From an uncultured Eubacteriales bacterium (lineage in GTDB: Bacteria > Bacillota > Clostridia > Christensenellales > CAG-138): a stretch of 64,000 bases of DNA. This document shows, piece by piece, positions 26,669 through 36,110 of this stretch. The position numbers were made by a program, and so were the translations under genes. The stretch is from NCBI GenBank assembly GCA_900544965.1, contig UQXE01000006.1, positions 5,342-69,341 of the forward strand, read 5' to 3'. The notes below the pieces were generated by a model, which was given only the letters and a program-made list of their open reading frames with translations, had not been told where the DNA came from and did no database searches. Position 1 is the stretch's first letter. Every line of letters starts with the position of its first letter.

Positions 26669-27949
26669 TCAAACTTTTCTTAATGCGTCCAAGGCCATCA
26701 TGGCCCCAATCCTGCCGTGAGAATAGGTTAATCCACCCTGAAGATATGCGGTATAAGGTTGCTTTATAGGCGCATCGGCGCTCAGTTCTATCGACGCGCC
26801 CTGAATAAATGCGCCGGCTGCCATAATAACCTTGTTGCTATAACCAGGCATATCCCAAGGTTCCGGTACGACAAAGCTGTCTACGGGGGAAGCCTTCTGT
26901 ATGCTTCTGCAAAACGCGATTAAGTCCCCTTCCTTTTCAAACCTCAGAGCCTGAACGATATCAGAGCGCTTTGCACCACTTGAGGGCATTGTTATCATTC
27001 CGAGTTCTTCAAAAACACGTGCAAACAGGACTGACGTTTTTAACGCCTGTGCAGTAACATGAGGAGCCATGAACAGACCCTGATAGAATGGAATATAGGA
27101 TGCGGCATAGGATCCTACTTCTCTGCCTATTCCAGGGACGGTGACCCGATTTGCTACTCGCTCAATTAGTTCCCTCCTGCCCGCGATATAGCCGCCGGTA
27201 GGAGCTATGCCGCCACCTGGGTTTTTTATCAGCGATCCTACGATGATGTCCGCTCCATAGTCTGAAGGTTCGTCTATACATGTGAATTCTCCATAGCAAT
27301 TATCAACAACGATAGCTGCTTGAGGGAGCACGGATTTTATCGCATTGAATGGTTCCTTCATTTCATGCGGCATAATCGAATTGCGCCAGGCGTACCCGCG
27401 AGACCGCTGAACATACACCACCTTCACGGAGCTGTCCAGCGAGTCCAATATCCTTCGGGTATCTATTGAGCCATTATTATCAAGTTCTATTTGTTTATAA
27501 CGCACCCCCATATGCTTTAAAGAGCTTGGCATTTCGCCATCTTCAACTCCGATAGCGTCTTCCAAAGTGTCATATGGTCTGCCGGTAATTGAAAGTATTG
27601 TATCGTTTTGCCTAAGCAGTCCGCAAAGGGCTGTAAATATTGCATGCGTACCTGATACAAAATACGGCCTCACGATTGCGTCCTCACAGTTAAACGAACG
27701 TGCAAAGACACGGTCAAGCGCGTCACGGCCTATATCATCATAGCCGTACCCGTAGGATGGGCTAAAATGCCTGGCACTTATGTTTTCCTGTTGAAAAGCA
27801 TATAAAACCCGGGCTTGATTGCTGGATTCCACATCAGATATATTTCTAAATACAGTAACCAATGCTTCCTCGGCCTTGATTACGGTTTCATATGCACCGG
27901 AACTTATACCCAGCCGTGAATATACGGCCATCTCGGTTTTTTTATTCAT
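26669..27949 (-). CDS. ynbB: Methionine gamma-lyase-like / aluminium resistance family protein
   Basis: A 426-residue PLP-dependent protein of the YnbB family. The PLP lysine is probably in GSLIKNPGGGIAPTGGY, with Asp in AIVVDNCYGEF holding the ring nitrogen. Members are annotated as aluminium resistance or Cys/Met metabolism proteins; the real substrate is uncertain. The start overlaps the end of hfq by 8 bases. The hfq-ynbB neighbourhood is also seen in Bacillus. It is the last gene of the long mut/mia operon. Confidence 0.88.
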   Translation of the reverse strand: MNKKTEMAVYSRLGISSGAYETVIKAEEALVTVFRNISDVESSNQARVLYAFQQENISARHFSPSYGYGYDDIGRDALDRVFARSFNCEDAIVRPYFVSGTHAIFTALCGLLRQNDTILSITGRPYDTLEDAIGVEDGEMPSSLKHMGVRYKQIELDNNGSIDTRRILDSLDSSVKVVYVQRSRGYAWRNSIMPHEMKEPFNAIKSVLPQAAIVVDNCYGEFTCIDEPSDYGADIIVGSLIKNPGGGIAPTGGYIAGRRELIERVANRVTVPGIGREVGSYAASYIPFYQGLFMAPHVTAQALKTSVLFARVFEELGMITMPSSGAKRSDIVQALRFEKEGDLIAFCRSIQKASPVDSFVVPEPWDMPGYSNKVIMAAGAFIQGASIELSADAPIKQPYTAYLQGGLTYSHGRIGAMMALDALRKV

Positions 27950-28199
27950 GCTGTTTTTTATCCTCTAAGTGTTTTAGGTTTATATCAATACGTTTGGATG
28001 GAACTATGCTCGAAATCGCATGTTTATATATCAATGTCTGGTTAGAACCAGTTTCAATTACCATGCAATAACTATCAAAGCCTACGATTTTTGCGTTTGC
28101 TATATGATAACCGTTTGTTATAAATACTTCTACCGGTATTTTTTCCTTTAAGATGGTGTAAAGCACCGCGTCTTGCAGTCCTGAAGGATTTAGCGCCAT
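27942..28199 (-). CDS. hfq: RNA chaperone Hfq
   Basis: An 85-residue Sm-like protein forming hexameric rings that bind small RNAs. Sm1 (ALNPSGLQDAVLYTILKEK through the strand-rich core) and the Sm2 motif YKHAIS are present. The start at 28199 is set by GGAGGAAGG. The gene begins one base past the miaA stop, so the two are tightly coupled. Confidence 0.95.
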   Translation of the reverse strand: MALNPSGLQDAVLYTILKEKIPVEVFITNGYHIANAKIVGFDSYCMVIETGSNQTLIYKHAISSIVPSKRIDINLKHLEDKKQHE

Positions 28200-28200
28200 A

Positions 28201-29163
28201 TTAACCTTCCTCCATATATAATTTGCTCTGTAAGAATTCAGTAACCGAGGCAACAAGCGATTCATTGGATTCGTATTCAGTTATATTAAACCATGATATG
28301 CGTTTATCCCGCTTAAACCAGGTGATCTGACGCTTGGCAAAGCGGCGCGTATTACGTTTAATATCCTCCACGGCGTCCACAAGACTGCATTCGCCATAAA
28401 AGTAAGCCAATATTTGCTTGTAACCTAAACCCTGCAATGCTGGTAAAGACCTATCATAATCTAAAAGGGTCCTTACTTCCTCAATCAGGCCACTGTTGAG
28501 CATCTCGTCAACCCTAGCGTTTATCCTCTGGTATAATAGCTCCCTTGGCATAGTAAGCCCCACAATGATGGGTGAATATATGCACTCCAAACCATCGCTG
28601 TTGGAAAAATCATTTCCATATTCCGACAACGCCTTTCCCGTCTTATAGTATACCTCCAAGGCACGTATAATCCGCTTTTGATCGTTCTTATGAAGGCGTT
28701 CATATGATTGGGGATCTACTTCCCTCAAGATTTCGTAGAGTATGCCAGGATTAGCCTCCTCCTTTCTCTGAAGATCATCCCTAAGCTGCTTATCAGCGCC
28801 CGTCTGGGTAAAGTTAAGAGGGTATGTAAGAGAGTTTATGTAAAGTCCTGTGCCGCCAACTATAAGAGGAATTTTGTCCCTAGAGCGTATATCCTCAATA
28901 CATAAATCGGCCATACGCCTGAATCTAGCTACGCTGAACTCAGAGTCGGTTATATCTATAGCGTCTATCAAATGGTGTTTTACCGCCAGACGCTCCTTTT
29001 TATTGGGCTTTGCGGACCCAATATCCAAGTCCTTGTATACCTGTATTGAATCGGCTGAAACTATCTCTGCGTCCAGCTTCTTTGCAACAGCTATAGCCAG
29101 TGCCGTCTTTCCGCTTGCCGTAGGCCCAATTATCATTGGAAGCGCCCTATTGTCCTTCTTCAT
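28201..29163 (-). CDS. miaA: tRNA dimethylallyltransferase MiaA
   Basis: A 320-residue enzyme that adds dimethylallyl to A37 of UNN-reading tRNAs, producing the substrate that MiaB then methylthiolates. Walker A is GPTASGKTAL; the DSIQVYKDLDIGSAKP and GGTGLYINSL motifs and the C-terminal TRRFAKRQITWFKRD are all typical. Its ATG overlaps the mutL stop by 4 bases. Confidence 0.96.
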   Translation of the reverse strand: MKKDNRALPMIIGPTASGKTALAIAVAKKLDAEIVSADSIQVYKDLDIGSAKPNKKERLAVKHHLIDAIDITDSEFSVARFRRMADLCIEDIRSRDKIPLIVGGTGLYINSLTYPLNFTQTGADKQLRDDLQRKEEANPGILYEILREVDPQSYERLHKNDQKRIIRALEVYYKTGKALSEYGNDFSNSDGLECIYSPIIVGLTMPRELLYQRINARVDEMLNSGLIEEVRTLLDYDRSLPALQGLGYKQILAYFYGECSLVDAVEDIKRNTRRFAKRQITWFKRDKRISWFNITEYESNESLVASVTEFLQSKLYMEEG

Positions 29164-31148
29164 AGAACCCTCTTAAACATCTTTTCGATCTCACGTTTGC
29201 TTAACCGTACGACAACCGGTCGGCCGTGCGGGCATGTAAGCGGAGCTCCGTCTTTAGCGAAATATGACAACAGCTCTAATATTTCACTCCTATCTACGCA
29301 TTGTCCGGCCTTTATTGCGTGTTTGCATGAAAGTTGGATTATTGCCGAACGCTTTAGGTCGGCGGCGGTAGCTTTGGATTGGCTAATAAATATATCAGCC
29401 GCCTCCTTTAAAAAGTTTACCGATTGAGGGCCGTCAAACATATATGGCACCGCTCGAACGCTCACGGTGAATGCCCCAAACTCCTCAATATCGAAACCCA
29501 TTGCCGTGAGATCATCTAAATTTTCCATGATGGTATCGAATTCGCGCGGGGCAAACTTTACAATCTGCGGCGTAAGCAACATTTGGGATTGCAATCTGAG
29601 TTTATCCGATATAAGCTCCTCATACAGCCTCCTTTCGTGCGCCGCATGCTGGTCTATAAGATAAAGATCGTTGTCCTGCTCAACAATCCAATAAGCGTTA
29701 AAGGCGCAATCGAGCACCTTAAAACGGCCTATATCCAAGTCGATTTTTTCCTGCGTAATCGTTAATGAAGGATTGGTTTTCTCACAAACAGGATCGGTCT
29801 TTGGGGTAGGCGTCATATATGAGTTTTGGGTCAATTGCTCAGTCTCCCGCTCCTTAAGAATTCCTCCGTCGATTGAAGCAGAATTTGGCATAACTACCAA
29901 GTCGTTGTCATGAGGTTTCCCCCTCCCCTCCCTGACCTTGATCCTGCCGTTTACCGGCCTGTCGCCCGAATAAGGCCCCTCACTCAGCGCGGGAGTCCAT
30001 ATTGCTCCATCATTATTCTTTAAAGTCTCCTTTTTATGTGTATGGCGTTCAACATTTTCAATAGTATCTATAACAGGCCATATTGATTTAGCAGTCTCCT
30101 GTTCAAACTTATCCGCTGCATTTGCTATATCAGCTTTGCCGGCAATGGGATCAATATTTCGTTTTCCACTTATAGCGGCCATAACGGCCCTTACAATCGA
30201 TCCAGTAACCCTGGGCTCATCCTTAAAACGGACATCCAGTTTGTTGGGATGAACATTAACGTCTATATCCCTGCTGGACATTTGCATCTTTAATACAGCG
30301 AATGGGAAGCGTCCCCGCATAATTCTGGTGTCGAATGCCCGCTGAATCGCAAAGGAAAGCTTGGCTGACTTTATGTATCTGTTGTTTATATAAAAGGATT
30401 GCCTGTTACGGTTGCTTTGTGAAACCGATTCATCGCCCACAAATCCAGTAATAAACATATATCCGTCGTCAAACCTGACTTCGCGCAAATTTGGTACTAT
30501 AGCCGCTCCGTATACAGTGTATATTGCATTTATTAAGCTGTTATCCCCAGCGCTGTGATAAAGGACCTTAGAATCCTGTACCAACTTAAATGAAACATCC
30601 GGCCTGGCCATAATAAGCCTTGCCGCATAATCCGCAATATATCCTGACTCGCTTCGGGCGCTTTTAAGAAACTTCAGCCTGGCTGGAACGTTGTAGAACA
30701 GGTCTTTCACCTCAATGCTGGTTCCGTTTGGGCAGCCGCATTGGGAGTGATCCAGTAGCTTTCCTCCCTCAATAACAACCTGGGCACCGGCTCCGCTGTC
30801 CTCGGTTTGTGTTTTCATGGTTACCTTGCTTACAGATGCTATTGACGCCAGGGCTTCACCCCTAAATCCAAGCGTTTCTATATGCGTCAGGTCCTCGGCT
30901 GTGGCCAGCTTACTGGTGGCATGGCGTTCGAACGCAACAGCCGCGTCGTCATAGGATATACCGCCGCCATTGTCTGTAACCCGCATATACTCAATGCCGC
31001 CGCCTTGTATTTCTATGGTTATAGACGTACTGCCTGCGTCAAGCGAGTTTTCAGCCAATTCCTTTATAACTGAAGCGGGCCGTTCAATAACCTCTCCGGC
31101 AGCTATCTGGTTGGCTATATTGGTTTCCAGTATCCTTATTTGTCTCAT
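29160..31148 (-). CDS. mutL: DNA mismatch repair protein MutL
   Basis: A 662-residue GHKL ATPase. N-terminal motifs include AAGEVIERPASVIKEL, ENSLDAG, DNGGGI and GFRGEALASI. A disordered linker spans about 345-470. The C-terminal domain has DQHAAHERRLYEE, SCKHAIKAG and CPHGRP, the nicking endonuclease residues of MutL in organisms without MutH. It overlaps mutS and miaA by 4 bases each. Confidence 0.97.
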   Translation of the reverse strand: MRQIRILETNIANQIAAGEVIERPASVIKELAENSLDAGSTSITIEIQGGGIEYMRVTDNGGGISYDDAAVAFERHATSKLATAEDLTHIETLGFRGEALASIASVSKVTMKTQTEDSGAGAQVVIEGGKLLDHSQCGCPNGTSIEVKDLFYNVPARLKFLKSARSESGYIADYAARLIMARPDVSFKLVQDSKVLYHSAGDNSLINAIYTVYGAAIVPNLREVRFDDGYMFITGFVGDESVSQSNRNRQSFYINNRYIKSAKLSFAIQRAFDTRIMRGRFPFAVLKMQMSSRDIDVNVHPNKLDVRFKDEPRVTGSIVRAVMAAISGKRNIDPIAGKADIANAADKFEQETAKSIWPVIDTIENVERHTHKKETLKNNDGAIWTPALSEGPYSGDRPVNGRIKVREGRGKPHDNDLVVMPNSASIDGGILKERETEQLTQNSYMTPTPKTDPVCEKTNPSLTITQEKIDLDIGRFKVLDCAFNAYWIVEQDNDLYLIDQHAAHERRLYEELISDKLRLQSQMLLTPQIVKFAPREFDTIMENLDDLTAMGFDIEEFGAFTVSVRAVPYMFDGPQSVNFLKEAADIFISQSKATAADLKRSAIIQLSCKHAIKAGQCVDRSEILELLSYFAKDGAPLTCPHGRPVVVRLSKREIEKMFKRVL

Positions 31149-33742
31149 TTTTTACAACCCTTCACCTTAGCGCAAAGCTCATTTAGAGTAAACAATGCCT
31201 CGATAGGGGTTAGGGCGTTGGTATCCAGCTGCAAAAGCCTATCAAGCACCTCGTTTGTATCTTTACCGGTCTTTCCATGCGCCTCCAATTTATGAGACAC
31301 TGCTCCTGCATCCTTTCTGCTTATATCAGAGGCCTCCAATTCAGCTAAAATTTCGCCCGCCCTGCTTATAACGCCATCAGGCAGTCCGGCAAGCCTTGCC
31401 ACCTGGATACCAAAGCTTTTATCCGCGCTTCCACGCACAATCTTATGAAGAAATATTATCTCCTCCCCAATCTCCCTTACGGAAACCCTATAATTTTTTA
31501 CTCCCGGAAGCTTGTCCTCAAGCTCGGTTAACTCATGGTAATGCGTTGCGAATAACGCCTTTGCTCCGCATTTTTCTTGGTCGGCAATTCGCTCAAGCAC
31601 CGCCCAGGCTATGCTCAATCCATCATATGTACTGGTTCCACGGCCGATCTCATCGAGTATAAGCAAGCTGTTTTTTGTTGCGTTATTCAGTATATTTGCC
31701 ATCTCGCTCATTTCAACCATGAACGTGCTCTGCCCTGAGGACAGGTTATCAGAAGCTCCTACTCTGGTAAATATTCTGTCAACAATACATATGTCGGCGG
31801 TTCGAGCGGGTACGAAGGAGCCTATATGGGCCATCAGGACTATAAGCGCAACCTGTCGCATATAGGTGCTCTTTCCGGCCATATTAGGACCTGTAATTAT
31901 AAGAAGCCTGTTTTCCTCTCCATCCATAACGGTCATATTGGGTACAAACCCATCCCGCATTCCGCGCTCAACTACTGGATGACGGCCATCGGTTATTTGT
32001 ATAGTGCCGCTTTCATTTATGGCAGGACGGCAGTATCCGTTTGCCGAGGCAAGCTGAGCCATAGACTGATAGGCGTCCACTTCAGCGATCTTTGACGCCG
32101 TTTCCTGAAGCCTGGGCAAACAATCGGTAAGCACGGATCTTATTTCACAAAAAAGGTTATACTCCAGTTCAATGCATTTTTCTTCAGCGCCTAAAATAGC
32201 CTCCTGTAAACGCTTTAAATCTGGGGTTGTATAGCGTTCCGCATTTGCAAGGGTTTGACGCCGTTCATATTCATATGGCACAAGATGCTGGTATGACTTT
32301 GTTACCTCAATATAATAGCCAAAAACCTTATTATACTTTATTCGCAGGTTTTTGATACCCGTTCTTTCACGCTCGTTCGTCTCCATCTTGGCCAACCAAA
32401 TCTTGGCGTTTGAAGACGCTTCCCTGAATTTATCCACCTCGGCGTTATAACCCTTGCGTATTATACCGCCTTCACGCGCTCCTAGAGGCGGCGTATCCGA
32501 AATAGCATTTTTCAGCAGTTCGCATATATCCGGCATTGCGTCAAAACTATCTGAGATGGCGGTGAAGGCTGGAGATTTTAAACCGGTAAGGAGGTCGTTT
32601 AATGGAGGAAGTTTCTCCAGCGACGTTTTAAGCGCGAGGCAATCCCTGGGGGTTATAGTTCCGTACGCTATTTTGCTGCATAGACGCTCGATATCATATA
32701 TTCCGCCGAGAGCTTCTGTAACAGCATTCTTTAGCATTATCTGGCCAAACAGCTCATCAATAGCGTCGAGTCTTCGCTCTATCCTTTCAGCCTCATTCAA
32801 TGGCTGATCCACCCAAACGCGCAGCAAACGCGCCCCCATCGCGGTTTTTGTATTATCGAGATGGTTTAATAGAGTGCTCTTTTTTCCGGCGTCGTGCCTA
32901 ATCGGCCTGGTAAGCTCCAGATTCATCCTAGTGGACGCATCCAGCTGCATATATCTATCGCAGCTATAGGGTGATAGTTTCCTAATATGCCTAAGCGCGT
33001 TTTTTTGTGTTTCCGCCAGATAGCTTAACAATGCGCCCGACGCGTTTATTCCCAAATGATTGCTTGATTCAAACCCAAAGCCATTGAGCGTAAGCACCTT
33101 AAAGTGCTCCAAAAGACGTTCATAAGCCCTGTTATTGGCATACTCCTTGTTTGAATATGTCTGTATATAGTAAAGTCCTTTTAAATGCGAAAACCTCTCG
33201 GATTCAGCCTCGTTTATTATCAGCTCCCTTGGTTTTATGCGCGTCAGCTCATCAATAAGGATCGAATCGGATGAAAGCCCGAATTCTGTGGTCCAAAACC
33301 CACCCGTAGATACATCGGAATAAGCAAGACCAGCCATGTCGTCAGATATATAGAGCGATGCGATATAATTGTTCTGCTTATCATCCAGCATCGTCTCCTC
33401 TATAATAGTGCCAGGAGTAATAACGCGAACAACATCACGGACAACAAGCCCCTTTGATTTCTTTGGGTCGGTGAGCTGCTCACATATCGCAACCTTATAT
33501 CCCTTATTGACGAGTTTATTTATATAACTATCCACAGAGTGGTGCGGAATTCCGCACATTGGAGCGCGCTCTTTCAGTCCGCAATCCCTTCCCGTCAACA
33601 CGATCTCCAATTCGCGCGAGGATTTAACGGCGTCTTCAAAAAACATCTCGTAAAAGTCGCCAAGCCGGAACATTAGTATGCAGTCGTTATATTTTTCCTT
33701 AAGCTCCATATATTGCTGCATGAGCGGTGTAAGTTTATCCAT
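31145..33742 (-). CDS. mutS: DNA mismatch repair protein MutS
   Basis: An 865-residue mismatch sensor. The N-terminal mismatch-binding domain carries FRLGDFYEMFFEDA, whose Phe-x-Glu wedge inserts at mismatches. The ABC-type ATPase has GPNMAGKSTYMRQ, LDEIGRGTSTYDG and ATHYHELT. I place the start at 33742 (MDKLTPLMQQY) with GGGAG about 11 bases upstream. An ATG 7 codons earlier overlaps that site. It follows miaB by 22 bases. Confidence 0.97.
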   Translation of the reverse strand: MDKLTPLMQQYMELKEKYNDCILMFRLGDFYEMFFEDAVKSSRELEIVLTGRDCGLKERAPMCGIPHHSVDSYINKLVNKGYKVAICEQLTDPKKSKGLVVRDVVRVITPGTIIEETMLDDKQNNYIASLYISDDMAGLAYSDVSTGGFWTTEFGLSSDSILIDELTRIKPRELIINEAESERFSHLKGLYYIQTYSNKEYANNRAYERLLEHFKVLTLNGFGFESSNHLGINASGALLSYLAETQKNALRHIRKLSPYSCDRYMQLDASTRMNLELTRPIRHDAGKKSTLLNHLDNTKTAMGARLLRVWVDQPLNEAERIERRLDAIDELFGQIMLKNAVTEALGGIYDIERLCSKIAYGTITPRDCLALKTSLEKLPPLNDLLTGLKSPAFTAISDSFDAMPDICELLKNAISDTPPLGAREGGIIRKGYNAEVDKFREASSNAKIWLAKMETNERERTGIKNLRIKYNKVFGYYIEVTKSYQHLVPYEYERRQTLANAERYTTPDLKRLQEAILGAEEKCIELEYNLFCEIRSVLTDCLPRLQETASKIAEVDAYQSMAQLASANGYCRPAINESGTIQITDGRHPVVERGMRDGFVPNMTVMDGEENRLLIITGPNMAGKSTYMRQVALIVLMAHIGSFVPARTADICIVDRIFTRVGASDNLSSGQSTFMVEMSEMANILNNATKNSLLILDEIGRGTSTYDGLSIAWAVLERIADQEKCGAKALFATHYHELTELEDKLPGVKNYRVSVREIGEEIIFLHKIVRGSADKSFGIQVARLAGLPDGVISRAGEILAELEASDISRKDAGAVSHKLEAHGKTGKDTNEVLDRLLQLDTNALTPIEALFTLNELCAKVKGCKK

Positions 33743-33764
33743 TTTAATGCTTTCTCCCATAAAA

Positions 33765-35156
33765 TTATACCATTGTTCCCGACAGCGAGTTATGTACCAC
33801 ACTGTCGATACGTACGCGGACTAGCTTTCCGGTTAGCGCCTCGCTTCCAGCAAAATAAACGGTTTTGAAATTTGTAAGCTTTCCATACATATATGTGGTG
33901 TCAGACCTGACATCGCTGCCTTCTACAAGAACATTTTCAATTCTTCCTATATACTTGCTGTTGTTGGAATACAGGCCTTCAGCTATGGCCTTGTTCAATT
34001 CCAGTAATCTGCGCTTTTTTTCTTCCTGGGGGATTTGGCAGTCCATCTCGGCAGCCTTTGTATGCTTTCTTGGAGAATACATAAAAGTATATGCCGCCGA
34101 AAACCCAACTCGCTTTACGAGGTTAATCGTGCATTTAAAATCCTCTTCGGATTCGCCGGGGAACCCTACTATGATATCTGTTGTTATTTCTATTCCAGGA
34201 ACATGAAGCCTTAAATTCTCCACTATTTCGGTATAGCGTTCATGCGTATAGCCCCTGTTCATAAGCCTTAGTATCCGGTTGCTCCCCGACTGCACGGGAA
34301 GATGAACATGGTTGCATACTTTGCTAAACGACTTCATCGCCAAAATCAGTTCAGCGGACAAGTCCTTTGGGTGCGAAGTCATAAACCGGATCCGCTCAAT
34401 TCCGTTTACATCGTTAAGCATACGCAGCAGTTGGGGAAAGTTAACGTTATCCTTTGGCGAATGATACGAGTTTACATTCTGACCAAGCAGGGTTAGCTCA
34501 ACATACCCACGGCTAGCCAGTTCCTTTGCCTCTTCAATTATCAAGTTGTGGTCGCGGGAACGTTCGCGGCCCCTGACATATGGAACAATGCAATATGTAC
34601 AGAAGTTATCGCACCCGTACATTATGTTTATATTGGCAGAAAAAGCGCCTGTCCGCTTAACAGGTATACCCTCTGGAACAATCGCATGTTCGTCATCATT
34701 TATTAGCATCACTCTTTCGCCCTGAATTGCCTGCGCCAGCATTGAAGGCAATTTCTGAAGCTCGTTTGTGCCAAATATAATATCTACAAATGGATACCTC
34801 TTATATAGCCTTTGAGCCACCTCCCTTTGCTGCATCATACATCCGCAAACGGCTATTATCGTGTTTGGACGTTCATCCTTCACGGCTTTAAGCGCCCCAA
34901 CGTTTCCAAATACCCTAAGCTCAGCATGTTCGCGTACACAACAGGTGTTAAATATTATTAAGTCGGCTTCCGCCTTATTATCGGACAATGCATATCCCAG
35001 TTCCTCAAGTATTCCAGCCATCTTTTCCGAGTCATGGCTGTTCATTTGACAACCATATGATTCAATGAAGTATGTAGCTCTATTACACGCCCGAGTCCGG
35101 CCCGCAAGCGAGTCCATAGTCCCGCAGTTATTGGTTAAGTCCATGCTTATCTTCAT
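33765..35156 (-). CDS. miaB: tRNA-2-methylthio-N6-dimethylallyladenosine synthase MiaB
   Basis: A 463-residue radical-SAM methylthiotransferase. MTTase cysteines are in SYGCQMN, NTCCVRE and CGCMMQ; the radical-SAM motif is YGCDNFCTYCIVP; a TRAM domain closes the protein. It acts after MiaA, encoded in the same operon. AAGGA precedes the ATG by 10 bases. It starts 25 bases after the basic repeat gene. Confidence 0.96.
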   Translation of the reverse strand: MKISMDLTNNCGTMDSLAGRTRACNRATYFIESYGCQMNSHDSEKMAGILEELGYALSDNKAEADLIIFNTCCVREHAELRVFGNVGALKAVKDERPNTIIAVCGCMMQQREVAQRLYKRYPFVDIIFGTNELQKLPSMLAQAIQGERVMLINDDEHAIVPEGIPVKRTGAFSANINIMYGCDNFCTYCIVPYVRGRERSRDHNLIIEEAKELASRGYVELTLLGQNVNSYHSPKDNVNFPQLLRMLNDVNGIERIRFMTSHPKDLSAELILAMKSFSKVCNHVHLPVQSGSNRILRLMNRGYTHERYTEIVENLRLHVPGIEITTDIIVGFPGESEEDFKCTINLVKRVGFSAAYTFMYSPRKHTKAAEMDCQIPQEEKKRRLLELNKAIAEGLYSNNSKYIGRIENVLVEGSDVRSDTTYMYGKLTNFKTVYFAGSEALTGKLVRVRIDSVVHNSLSGTMV

Positions 35157-35181
35157 ATATACAAATCCTTGTTAAAATTAT

Positions 35182-36108
35182 TTATATGACAATTATAGTT
35201 CCAACGCTCAAAGCTGGCAAGTTGGAAGTACATGTTGCATTGTATAAATAAGATTTTTCAGCAATGGCAGCCTGCCCGATAGTTGGATCCTTCTTTAATA
35301 GATAATCAAGTAAAAGATATAGCCCAACTAACAGCGCAATAAGCACTATGGCCAAGGCGACCTTTGCAATCGATATATTTATACTTTTTGAAGGGGCATA
35401 ATACCTTCTGTCGCCCGGACGCAGGGCAGTGCCGCTGAATCTTCCAACCTTGGCTGAACCGAATCTTTTTGTCGTGGCGTTTTCTCCTGAAACCGGAAAC
35501 CTATCAAGTTTTGCGGTGCTCCTAACACGTCGTAGAGCTTCCGCACCGGAGCCGCAAGCTGTAAACCGTGAGTAGCGGGCGTCGGCTATCCGGCGTTCTA
35601 CTGGCCTGCTGCCGATTCCAAGATAGCGCCCAAATCTGGGAGCGGAAACTTGCCCTCTGACGGAATCCGCTTCGTGCCCGCTGGGCTTGAAGCGATAAAG
35701 CCGCGCCGCACTGATTTTATTAGCGGCGTTCTTTGATTTTAAATCGTTAAACCGCGCCAGTTCTGGGGTGCTGTTCCTTAATCGGGCGGTATATGGGCTG
35801 TCTCCTTTAGGTCCATAGCGCGATACATGCAGTTTTGATCCCTTTGTTCGCGCGGCTATGCCGCTATGACCAAATCTTCCAAGCCGTGGCACACTTGCCT
35901 TGCATCGCTTTGCCATCGAACCTGCGGGCCTGAACTTGCTCATTCGCGCCGACTTGCTTTTTAGTCGAACGCCAAACACAGCTACAGGTTCTTTAACGGA
36001 AAGCGGTTTGCTAATCAAAGGACCCTTCCCCTTAATAAATTTTATAGGCTGTAACGGCATATATTTCCTCAAACATTCAATTATTTTTATAGAGTGATTT
36101 CGCTTCAC
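35182..36108 (-). CDS. Basic tandem-repeat protein with C-terminal membrane helix
   Basis: A 308-residue protein that I do not recognise. From about 55 to 240 it consists of roughly nine degenerate repeats of 20-24 residues, built around a basic-aromatic core such as PRLGRFGHSG, YRFKPSG, DRFPVSG, SRFTACG and GRFSGTA. This part is very rich in Arg, Lys, Ser, Gly and Ala. One membrane helix (about 245-271, VALAIVLIALLVGLYLLLDYL) follows, then 37 residues. The basic part should lie in the cytoplasm by the positive-inside rule, where it could bind nucleic acid or phospholipid heads. It starts two bases after a lipoprotein gene and precedes miaB. Confidence 0.7.
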   Translation of the reverse strand: MKRNHSIKIIECLRKYMPLQPIKFIKGKGPLISKPLSVKEPVAVFGVRLKSKSARMSKFRPAGSMAKRCKASVPRLGRFGHSGIAARTKGSKLHVSRYGPKGDSPYTARLRNSTPELARFNDLKSKNAANKISAARLYRFKPSGHEADSVRGQVSAPRFGRYLGIGSRPVERRIADARYSRFTACGSGAEALRRVRSTAKLDRFPVSGENATTKRFGSAKVGRFSGTALRPGDRRYYAPSKSINISIAKVALAIVLIALLVGLYLLLDYLLKKDPTIGQAAIAEKSYLYNATCTSNLPALSVGTIIVI

Positions 36109-36110
36109 GC

